NCBI GenBank assembly: GCA_030596405.1
Contig: JAUVKB010000039.1
Span: forward strand, 1 to 13,237
Source of the DNA: Deltaproteobacteria bacterium
GTDB taxonomy: Bacteria; Desulfobacterota; Desulfobacteria; Desulfobacterales; JAUVKB01
Length of the DNA: 13,237 nt
Direction: 5' to 3'
Both the position numbers and the translations under genes were made by a program. Each line of letters opens with the position of its first letter. The first letter of the stretch is position 1. This document shows positions 7,202 to 13,237 of the stretch, in pieces. The notes beneath the pieces were generated by a model. It was not told the DNA's origin and searched no databases. It worked only from the letters and a program-made list of their open reading frames with translations.

Positions 7202-9292
7202 TTAAAATTTATATGCCATGCCGGCCGACACAGTTGTTCCGGCAGCCGGATAATAATAATTGATGCTGTAGCTCCGGTAGGCATACCCATCATAATCCTT
7301 GTCCAAAACATTGTCCACAGCCACAAATGCCTCATAAGATTTATGCTCTATGCGCAGCTTTGTATTAACTAATGCATAACCAGGATAACAATCTGTATTT
7401 GTTTTATCCATTTGATATTTGCTCTGGGCTATCAAATTCAGATACCATAATAGTTTATAGTCCTTCCATTGGTATAATCGAGTATTAAGATCAATGTTTA
7501 GCCTGTTATAAGGAATCTTGGTAAGACGATTGTCATCGATATTGACCGTGCTTGTTTTGTCCGGCTTGGCTAGAATATCATCAGCATACCTGGCATCCGT
7601 ATAGGTATAGGCAATGTTGTACGAAAACCAATCAGCCGGCGTACCCGAAAGTGCAAGCTCAAACCCCTTGATTGCAACCTCACTAATATTCTGTTTCCCC
7701 ATGTATTTTCCGTCTTCATCATAGGCAGAATCGAGCATATCTTCGATTTCAATCCGGAAAACCGAAGTGTCAATGTTAAGCCATTGTGTAAAGGCATAGC
7801 GAAAACCGGCTTCATACTGAGTAAAGGTCTCAGGCTCCAGCGTATAAGCATTCTTGGAAGAATACGAACCACTGGCATAATAATCATAAATATTGGGAGC
7901 ACGGTAGGATCTACAGTAACTGCCGTAAACGCTCAAATTATTCAGGGGCCGGTAGTTAAGGCTTACCCTGGGGTTCCATTTGTCATAATCGGGTTTTGTA
8001 TCATAATCATATTTGCCGTCCTGACTAAAATCGTATTCCGTGTCATTATCGAATTCAAAATAATCGTACCGCAAACCAGCGGTCAAGGTCAGGTTGTCGA
8101 GAAGAGAAAATTCTTCCTGAAGGAAAATGCCAAGTTCCATGCGGCTAAAATCGCCCGTCTTTTTGGGATCGGGAACAGTATAAGGAGCGCCCTGGGTTTT
8201 TGAAGCAGCCTTTACGGTTTTTAAATCAATTTTGTCAAAATCACAGTCAAAGCCGAATGACAGGCGATTCTTTTTATTAAACAGAGGCTGTTTACAGGTA
8301 AGAATGCTTCGAATACCATACACATCTTCGTCTGAATCCTTTTTATAAGGTGTGGATGTTGCATTTAAATAATTTTCATACTCTTTATTCCTGTTTTTAT
8401 AATATAGAGTGGTCTTAAAATCGAACACTTCTTTTTTTGTTTCAAAATTCAAACCAACAATAATATCCGTATTTTCGGTCTCGCTGTAATCAGGGGCTTG
8501 TTTGGGATCTTCATCTCTTTGCTCTTGTGTCAGCTTTTTAGCCAGTATTCGTTCCTTATCCGCCACGTTTAGATAGGCTCCGATGCGGGTTGCTTCCGAC
8601 AGCCAGTACCCGATTTCGCCGTTGCAATAATAGTTGTCCAGCGAAGTATCATCCCTGTATCCATCCTGTTCCCGTTTTTTAAAATTCAGGTTATAATCGA
8701 ATTTATCTTTGGTTCCATAAATGAGAGCGGAATATCGCTGATCATTATAAGAACCGCCGATTGCGCTAATCTTTCCGTTAATTGTTTCTCCACTCCTTTT
8801 GGTAATAATATTGATAACTCCGCGGGCTGAATCTCCTCCGTATAATGCAGACATGGGGCCTTTTATGACTTCAACCCGTTCAATATTTTCCACAGGAATA
8901 GATTCAAAATCCGTATAGCCGAATTCACCCATGGTCATAGGCACACCGTTGAGCAGAACCAGTGCGCCGCCGCTCATCCCGATATGGGTGCCGCGCAGGG
9001 AAATTTTCGGCTCCAGGCCGGAAGCGTTAGTATAATAAACACCGGGTATTTTTTTAATTGCCTCGGCAATATTTTTTGCGTCCATTGCCTCCAGATCAGC
9101 CGCATTAATGACCGATATATTAGAAGAGGTTTCTAATATGGTATTTTCCGTTTGTGTTGCGGTAACAACAACTTCATCCATTTTATGAATTTCTTGTTTT
9201 TCCTTTTTCTCTTCTTCCGCTACAGCCGGCTGAAAAGCAGCCATAAGACAGATAACTACAAATGTCATTATCAATTTCAGTTTCAATTTCAT
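7202..9292 (-). CDS. btuB: TonB-dependent outer-membrane receptor, BtuB-like
   Basis: This 696-residue protein is an outer-membrane beta-barrel that imports a bound ligand using energy from TonB. A signal peptide covers residues 1-25 (hydrophobic core LIMTFVVICLMAAF, cleavage after AVA). The TonB box DEVVVTA lies at 39-45. The plug domain has the usual signatures: IPGVYY, ISLRG (97-101), VLLNGVPM, and IERVEVIKGPMSALYGGDSARGVINI around 137-162. The barrel is rich in alternating aromatic strands and ends in the C-terminal Phe typical of outer-membrane proteins (GMAYKF). AAGG lies just before the ATG. Cobalamin or cobinamide as substrate is inferred from the upstream B12 riboswitch and downstream cbiZ; residues alone would only say siderophore/B12-type receptor. 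The length is a little above that of enterobacterial BtuB (about 610). Confidence 0.92.
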   Translation of the reverse strand: MKLKLKLIMTFVVICLMAAFQPAVAEEEKKEKQEIHKMDEVVVTATQTENTILETSSNISVINAADLEAMDAKNIAEAIKKIPGVYYTNASGLEPKISLRGTHIGMSGGALVLLNGVPMTMGEFGYTDFESIPVENIERVEVIKGPMSALYGGDSARGVINIITKRSGETINGKISAIGGSYNDQRYSALIYGTKDKFDYNLNFKKREQDGYRDDTSLDNYYCNGEIGYWLSEATRIGAYLNVADKERILAKKLTQEQRDEDPKQAPDYSETENTDIIVGLNFETKKEVFDFKTTLYYKNRNKEYENYLNATSTPYKKDSDEDVYGIRSILTCKQPLFNKKNRLSFGFDCDFDKIDLKTVKAASKTQGAPYTVPDPKKTGDFSRMELGIFLQEEFSLLDNLTLTAGLRYDYFEFDNDTEYDFSQDGKYDYDTKPDYDKWNPRVSLNYRPLNNLSVYGSYCRSYRAPNIYDYYASGSYSSKNAYTLEPETFTQYEAGFRYAFTQWLNIDTSVFRIEIEDMLDSAYDEDGKYMGKQNISEVAIKGFELALSGTPADWFSYNIAYTYTDARYADDILAKPDKTSTVNIDDNRLTKIPYNRLNIDLNTRLYQWKDYKLLWYLNLIAQSKYQMDKTNTDCYPGYALVNTKLRIEHKSYEAFVAVDNVLDKDYDGYAYRSYSINYYYPAAGTTVSAGMAYKF

Positions 9293-9345
9293 GTTTTTCC
9301 TTTTCTATGATTTTGCTTTTTTAGATTCATAGAGATAACTGCGCT

Positions 9346-9371
9346 GAGATCACAGGCAATTGATCTCCTGT
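9346..9371 (-). promoter_or_regulatory. Overlapping alternative stems in the btuB leader
   Basis: On the minus strand GAGATCA (9367-9361) and TGATCTC (9352-9346) form a perfect 7-bp stem with an 8-nt loop. ACAGG (9371-9367) can instead pair with CCTGT (9356-9352), which sits in the loop and the edge of the 3' arm. The order of arms is that of an H-type pseudoknot or of two exclusive hairpins. No T-run follows, so it is not a terminator. It lies about 54 nt before the receptor start. A regulatory role is inference. Confidence 0.3.
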
Positions 9372-9522
9372 CAACTGGAAGAGGCAGGCCATAATTGCCG
9401 TCAATATCTTGAATGAAACTGAAACGGTCTATCGGTTTTGATAAATCGCAATCGGTTTCTCGCCGACTATTAACGATTCTTGTATAGATTTTTAGATAAT
9501 TAATTTTACTAAGGATAGAGGG

Positions 9523-9568
9523 AAAAACCTTACGAAAGGCTACTGGTAATCTGTAAGCCAAAGGTTTT
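9523..9568 (-). terminator. Terminator-like hairpin in the btuB leader
   Basis: On the minus strand AAAACCTT (9568-9561) can pair with AAGGTTTT (9531-9524), and inside it GGCTtAC can pair with GTAGCC. A run of five T follows the 3' arm (9527-9523). It lies about 43 nt past the riboswitch, where a transcriptional expression platform is expected. The stem has a bulge on the 3' side and a modest GC content, so it is a candidate rather than a strong intrinsic terminator. No antiterminator pairing was established. Confidence 0.4.
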
Positions 9569-9610
9569 GACCGATAACACAGTGAAATTATTTAGGTAAA
9601 ATTCTATAGG

Positions 9611-9806
9611 TGCCGGCAGGTCTTCTGGCTTCCCCTTCCTTTTGGCAGCCTTCCCGTTTCGATTGCCTCGAAACAGTGGCACAAAATTACCAAAAGAAGC
9701 CCATTGCATTTAACAATAATGGTTAACAACAAAGGGCAAGGGTTACAGCGGCGGAACCGCTCCCGTTTTTCACGGGATTCCCTATTAAGCCTTAACAGCG
9801 CCGGCA
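9611..9806 (-). ncRNA. Cobalamin riboswitch aptamer
   Basis: The minus strand carries the conserved cobalamin aptamer elements in order. They are TTAATAGGGAA (9788-9778), a CCCGT/ACGGG stem, GCGGTTCCGCCGCTGTAA (9760-9743), GCCACTG (9680-9674), a 7-bp hairpin GTTTCGA/TCGAAAC with loop GGCAA (9674-9656), GGGAAGGC (9655-9648) and the B12 box AAGCCAGAAGACCTGCC (9631-9615). The closing P1 stem pairs TGCCGGCG (9806-9799) with TGCCGGCA (9618-9611). The length of about 196 nt is normal for the family. It binds adenosyl- or other cobalamins and normally lowers expression of downstream uptake genes when ligand is plentiful. The first downstream gene is the TonB-dependent receptor, 318 nt away, so direct masking of that gene's ribosome-binding site is unlikely and termination in the leader is more plausible. 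Confidence 0.95.
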
Positions 9807-10014
9807 TCCTCTTCTTATTTATTAATACTGTTTTTGATATCTTCCGGCTTTCACCTCCTTTTTTCCAGTATGGAAATTTTCCATGGAGCAAGTAGAGCTG
9901 TTTTGTCTGCCCCAGATTACCTCTTTGCGCTTTTTTTGCCTTCCGCATTTCCCGCCAGTCACTGAAATCATCAAAATACGGATGTACATATTTGCTGATA
10001 TTATCCTGATACCA
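9807..10014 (-). pseudogene. In-frame continuation of the secreted ORF beyond the amber codon
   Basis: Directly after the TAG the same frame continues without a stop: WYQDNISKYVHPYFDDFSDW, then a basic stretch, then LYLLHGKFPYWKKGG. It is rich in Tyr, Trp, Phe and Lys, as in a small folded periplasmic domain, and unlike the out-of-frame translations of the same bases. The frame does not close before the riboswitch starts at about 9806; it runs through the aptamer by chance to a TAG at 9604-9606. The natural C-terminus is therefore unclear and may also be damaged. I annotate it as a candidate pseudogene or recoded segment, because either reading fits and no homologue can be searched here. Confidence 0.4.
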
Positions 10015-10116
10015 CTAGTAAAAATTATCGGCTGCAAAGGCCGGACAAACATACGCAAAGGTCGAAAAAATTAAAAAAAATACACCGGTAATAATTTTAA
10101 AATTTATAACCGCCAT
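10015..10116 (-). CDS. Short secreted ORF ending at an in-frame amber codon
   Basis: An ATG at 10116-10114 lies inside the last four codons of cobN in another frame, so translation could be coupled to cobN; the ribosome-binding site is weak. The 33 codons form a textbook signal peptide: a short N-region with Lys7, a hydrophobic core at about residues 8-23 (IITGVFFLIFSTFAYV), and an Ala-X-Ala cleavage site (AFA|ADNFY) after residue 28. The frame then meets TAG at 10017-10015. A five-residue mature peptide is implausible as a product. The codons after TAG read as ordinary protein for about 69 more codons before the riboswitch. The options are amber readthrough or pyrrolysine, a recent nonsense mutation, or a sequencing error. 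I do not recognise the family. The signal peptide is seen directly; the amber interpretation is inference. Confidence 0.55.
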   Translation of the reverse strand: MAVINFKIITGVFFLIFSTFAYVCPAFAADNFY

Positions 10117-13100
10117 TTATAATTCCACTTTTCAACCTTATCGGCGCTCAAAACTTCCACCTTATTACCCTGAAATTCGTCTGTAACTTCGCCCATGGTT
10201 TCCTCCATATCACCCTCCACCAAAAGAGCTGCATCGCGCACCTCGTTTAACAGATCGGGATCTGCTTTCCATAGTCCGCGGGATTCCGCCTCCAGCATCC
10301 TGCGGGTAATCTCTTCTAAGGCATAAGGGTTTGTCTCTTGCAGCCATTTCAGGTTTTCGCTGTTTAAAATATAGGTTTTTGCCACCTTATCAAAAAGTAT
10401 TTTGCCCACCTGCCGGCTGGTGGCACTCCATTTAAACAGGTTATTTACCTTGTTGGAGACCGTTTGTGCACCTTGAAAACCGTGCATCTTCATTTTCTCG
10501 ATCCAGCCTTTGCTTAAAAGTCCGGTATGGGCTGCACGCTCAATATCATCCTTGATATCCCTGACATCCAGATCATCGACACGGTTACTGTCGCCCCAGT
10601 AAATTTTCGGTTGTTTGCCGCTTATGCCCCTGGCCGCAGCAGCCATGCCTCCATGGAACACGGCATAGCCACCGCAATCCAGCAGATCATATTCAGGTGA
10701 ACTCTGTTTCATATAAGATATATCGAGTTGCGCCAGTTGCCCGGCAAGAATTTGATGAGCCTTTTTACCATTAACAGCCTGTTCTCCTTGTTTTTCGGGG
10801 CCGCCGTAGGCATGACCGCCCCAATTAACATAGGCCTCGGCCAGGTCTTTATCATCATTCCAGGCAGATGCGTCCAGAGCCAGGCCGACGCCTAAACCGT
10901 AAGTGCCGGGAGGTGAAGAAAAAACACGAAAGGATGCCATTCTGAAAAGAGCCGATTCAGTCAGTTTTTTATCAAGCTCCTCTTGTAATTTGGCCATCTG
11001 TTCCCTGGTGTGCTTAAGTATAAAATTTTTCTCTTCAGGCTCATCCAGACGGCTGACCATGATTACAGCCTCATCAATCCATTGGCAAAAATGTGGAACC
11101 ATGTCTCTAAGGATACCACTGGTCTGTACGGTTATATCCACTCTGGGGCGGGGAATTTTTTTGCCGTCAGATGTTTTTATAATAAGTTCCGGCAAGGCAA
11201 TGGCCTTAATACCATTGATTCGTCCCCGCTGATCACGGATCGGCTCAACCCCCAAAAGGCAAAGAATCTGTGAAAAAACCTCGCCGTCCGATTTAAAAGC
11301 ATCGGTACTCCAAAGGCTGATCCCAACCCTTTCCGGAAACCGCTTTTCTTCCTGTAAAAATTTATTAATCAGCTTATCCGCCAAAATTTTCCCGATATCC
11401 CAGGCTTCCTTTGTGGGGAGTCCCGTAACATCCTGGGCAAAAAAATTACGGCCTGTGGGCAAAGTCTCCATCTTGCCAAGGGTCAAAGAACCTCCAAGGC
11501 CGGGCTCAATATACCCGCCATCCATGGCATGAAGAAGCTGGTTGATTTCCAGTCTGCTTTTTTTGATATTTGAGGCTGTCTCCAGGCACCAGGTTTTCAA
11601 AAAATCCCTGTCTTTGCCGGACAGAGTGGCGGCTTCTTGCTGATTGTCAAAATTATCTGCCAATATAAAGCTGACTATATTTACGGCATCATCAAAAGAG
11701 TCCCCCACTATTTTTTCGGGATCCGGCAGATCTGTTTTTTTGTTCCACCATATAGATGCAATCATCCTGGCTGTTTCTTTGGTATCAGGGGAAACTCCGA
11801 AAACATGCATCCCTTCCCTGGACAAAGAACGCCGGCTTAATTCAATTTGACGGGCAATCTGTTGGGCATGGGCGTGAAAATCTTCAATTAATTCGCCTTT
11901 TGGTATATCTTTGGATATAAACTCCAGCTTTTCCATCAAAGGCTTCATTTTGGCTGTAATTTGTGATAATCGTCCTGTTTCATGAAGATCAAAAGCCTTT
12001 AGATATTCTTCTAAAAGCGTTTGCAATTGAAGAACTTCCTTGTCCAGTTCTGCAGGAGAATATACCGGTGTTAAATGATCGATAATTACGGCTCTGCCCC
12101 TGCGTTTGGCTATCAGCCCCTCTCCCGGAACATCCATGATATAGGGATAAAAATTAGGCAGATCGCCAATGGATATCTCCGGAAAACACTCGCAGGAAAG
12201 GGCGGCCTTTTTGCCAGGCAAAAACTCCAGAGCTCCCTCAGTGCCGAAATGGATAACAGCGTCCGAGGTGTCCCTGATATATTTGTAGGTTGCCAGCCAG
12301 TGGTGTGGAGGAGAAAGTTCAGGCTCATGCAGGATGCGGCAGACCTCGCCGTTGCACTTTGCCCCGTAGCATCCCCGTTTGGGTTGAAGCATAATTTTGA
12401 TATTTCCGAATTCAATGCCCGTGATAACCAAAAACTGCTCGCCGGCTTTTTCATATACCATGCCCTGACCCGGAAAAATGCCCCAGTCATCTTTGAGCCG
12501 TTTTCTAACCCGGTCAGGCAATGATAAAAAATAATCCTCATATTCCTGTTTTCCCATGAAATAAAGGGCTCCCCCCTTTTTTACGATTTCATCAACCGTA
12601 GTCCAGCGAAACTCAGACATGGCCTTGCGCTCAAAAACAAGATCGAGAATCCCCTGTCCCCCTTTATCTTTGACAATTTCCCGGGCAGACCCAATATCAT
12701 ATCCTGCCTGGTCCATGGAAAAAATCACCTTGGCAAGGCTGGCAAAAACATCAAGCCCAACTGCCATGCCCACTGTTGCCTCCACCCCCTTGCAGGGATT
12801 ATTATGCAAAATAACTGTTATTTTCTTTTCTTCATTCGGCAATTGTCGTAACCGCTGCTGGCGTTTCACACGGCTGCACAGGGCTTTGACACGATCCGCC
12901 ACAGGAACAAATTGACGGAACCGGTTTTGTTTACTGTCAGATGCTTTTGTACAGGCAATTAACGATGGTTCAATCAATCCTGCTGTTTCCGGTTGTGCCA
13001 GACTGTATACCATGCTGACGGGATTGATTCCCTCAGGATCAGCAAGCCATTCTTTGGATGTCTGATGATGGTTCTTAATGAGCTGAAAGACCGGAATATC

Positions 13101-13237
13101 CAGTTTTTTCAGCACAGCAATATCTTCCACCCGTGATAAAAACCTGCCGCCCAAAAGGCTGAGCAGAACCTCGGGCCGGGCTATGCTATTTTGAAAAAAA
13201 CGGAGCCATGGCAAACGTTTTTCAACCGGCAGATGCC
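10104..13237 (-). CDS. cobN: CobN-family cobaltochelatase large subunit (5' end outside window)
   Basis: The frame is open from the window edge to a TAA stop, giving about 1,043 visible residues; full CobN proteins are usually about 1,200-1,300, so the N-terminus is missing. A TTG at 13214 is an in-frame internal codon, not a supported start. Numbering from it, family signatures include HFGTEGALEFLPGK (322-335), LPNFYPYI then PGEGLIAKRRGRAVIIDHL (352-381), LPTGRNFFAQD in the second half, and RPRVDITVQTSGILRDMVPH. CobN is the large subunit that binds the tetrapyrrole while CobS/CobT supply ATP hydrolysis during cobalt insertion; neither partner is visible here. Oddities are a C-X4-C-X4-C cluster (C282, C287, C292), a C-E-C at 341-343, and Glu where I recall His in the HG..E.PGK motif. 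It lies upstream of a B12 riboswitch and receptor, so a corrinoid-related job is likely, but the exact substrate cannot be told from sequence. The family call is secure. Confidence 0.9.
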   Translation of the reverse strand, partial: HLPVEKRLPWLRFFQNSIARPEVLLSLLGGRFLSRVEDIAVLKKLDIPVFQLIKNHHQTSKEWLADPEGINPVSMVYSLAQPETAGLIEPSLIACTKASDSKQNRFRQFVPVADRVKALCSRVKRQQRLRQLPNEEKKITVILHNNPCKGVEATVGMAVGLDVFASLAKVIFSMDQAGYDIGSAREIVKDKGGQGILDLVFERKAMSEFRWTTVDEIVKKGGALYFMGKQEYEDYFLSLPDRVRKRLKDDWGIFPGQGMVYEKAGEQFLVITGIEFGNIKIMLQPKRGCYGAKCNGEVCRILHEPELSPPHHWLATYKYIRDTSDAVIHFGTEGALEFLPGKKAALSCECFPEISIGDLPNFYPYIMDVPGEGLIAKRRGRAVIIDHLTPVYSPAELDKEVLQLQTLLEEYLKAFDLHETGRLSQITAKMKPLMEKLEFISKDIPKGELIEDFHAHAQQIARQIELSRRSLSREGMHVFGVSPDTKETARMIASIWWNKKTDLPDPEKIVGDSFDDAVNIVSFILADNFDNQQEAATLSGKDRDFLKTWCLETASNIKKSRLEINQLLHAMDGGYIEPGLGGSLTLGKMETLPTGRNFFAQDVTGLPTKEAWDIGKILADKLINKFLQEEKRFPERVGISLWSTDAFKSDGEVFSQILCLLGVEPIRDQRGRINGIKAIALPELIIKTSDGKKIPRPRVDITVQTSGILRDMVPHFCQWIDEAVIMVSRLDEPEEKNFILKHTREQMAKLQEELDKKLTESALFRMASFRVFSSPPGTYGLGVGLALDASAWNDDKDLAEAYVNWGGHAYGGPEKQGEQAVNGKKAHQILAGQLAQLDISYMKQSSPEYDLLDCGGYAVFHGGMAAAARGISGKQPKIYWGDSNRVDDLDVRDIKDDIERAAHTGLLSKGWIEKMKMHGFQGAQTVSNKVNNLFKWSATSRQVGKILFDKVAKTYILNSENLKWLQETNPYALEEITRRMLEAESRGLWKADPDLLNEVRDAALLVEGDMEETMGEVTDEFQGNKVEVLSADKVEKWNYKWRL

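Larger units (their letters stand above)
9293..9610 (-). promoter_or_regulatory. Long untranslated leader between riboswitch and btuB
   Basis: These 318 bases separate the aptamer from the receptor start and hold the two structured elements listed separately. A frame of 90 codons (9561-9289) is open here and its TGA overlaps the receptor ATG. It would have to start at a TTG inside the terminator-like hairpin, has no ribosome-binding site, and gives no protein I recognise, so I do not call it a gene. The receptor's own ribosome-binding site, AAGG, lies about 8 nt before its ATG. Confidence 0.6.

Noticed and set aside
7784..8203. Plus-strand frame of 139 codons inside btuB
   Set aside because: It lies antisense to a well-supported receptor barrel, and its product is low-complexity Ile/Val-rich sequence, as expected from the complement of barrel codons.
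9289..9561. 90-residue frame in the btuB leader
   Set aside because: It starts at TTG inside a hairpin, has no ribosome-binding site and no recognisable domain. The overlap with the btuB ATG is noted, but a gene is not supported.
9604..9948. 114-residue minus-strand frame starting MRKAKKAQ
   Set aside because: It is the downstream part of the amber-interrupted ORF running on through the riboswitch aptamer. Its internal Met has no ribosome-binding site, and the last two thirds are structured RNA, not protein.
10015..10017. Firm call of a pyrrolysine codon
   Set aside because: Two genes in the window (tonB, exbD) end in TAG at natural C-termini, and no pyl genes are in view. I kept pyrrolysine only as one hypothesis.
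9822..10058. 78-residue minus-strand frame over the secreted ORF
   Set aside because: It is out of frame with the signal peptide, and its composition is not protein-like. I considered it as a frameshift partner but saw no point where switching frames improves the product.

Overview
The window looks like chromosomal DNA of a Gram-negative anaerobe, most likely a deltaproteobacterium (Desulfobacterota). This is inferred from a TonB-dependent outer-membrane receptor, a TonB2-type energising cluster of the DUF3450/TtpC/ExbB/ExbD/TonB/TPR kind, a CbiZ corrinoid-salvage enzyme and a CobN-type chelatase with no CobS/CobT beside it. All supported genes lie on the minus strand, so they are described from high to low coordinates.

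13237-10104: a CobN-family large chelatase subunit, cut at its N-terminus by the window edge. Overlapping its last codons is a short frame encoding a clear signal peptide that meets an in-frame amber (TAG) codon at residue 34. The frame then stays open with protein-like sequence. 9806-9611: a well-formed cobalamin riboswitch aptamer. 9610-9293: a long leader with a terminator-like hairpin and overlapping alternative stems. 9292-7202: a BtuB-like TonB-dependent receptor. 7201-6898: a 304-base intergenic stretch with a perfect 12-bp inverted repeat and an orphan ribosome-binding site. 6897-5737: CbiZ, adenosylcobinamide amidohydrolase, with a C-terminal extension. 5630-5529: a small unrecognised ORF with a good ribosome-binding site. 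5527-175: six tightly packed genes encoding a DUF3450 periplasmic coiled-coil protein, TtpC, ExbB, ExbD, TonB and a TPR protein. 174-1: no gene, but a large A/T-rich palindrome.

Read together, the window is a corrinoid acquisition and salvage locus. The riboswitch senses cobalamin and controls the receptor. The receptor brings corrinoid across the outer membrane using force from the dedicated TonB2-type complex. CbiZ cleaves adenosylcobinamide-type intermediates to adenosylcobyric acid so the nucleotide loop can be rebuilt. No inner-membrane BtuCDF transporter is visible. The role of the CobN homologue is open, because its usual AAA+ partners are absent here. The most unusual items are the amber-interrupted secreted ORF between cobN and the riboswitch, and the small ORF just upstream of the DUF3450 gene.
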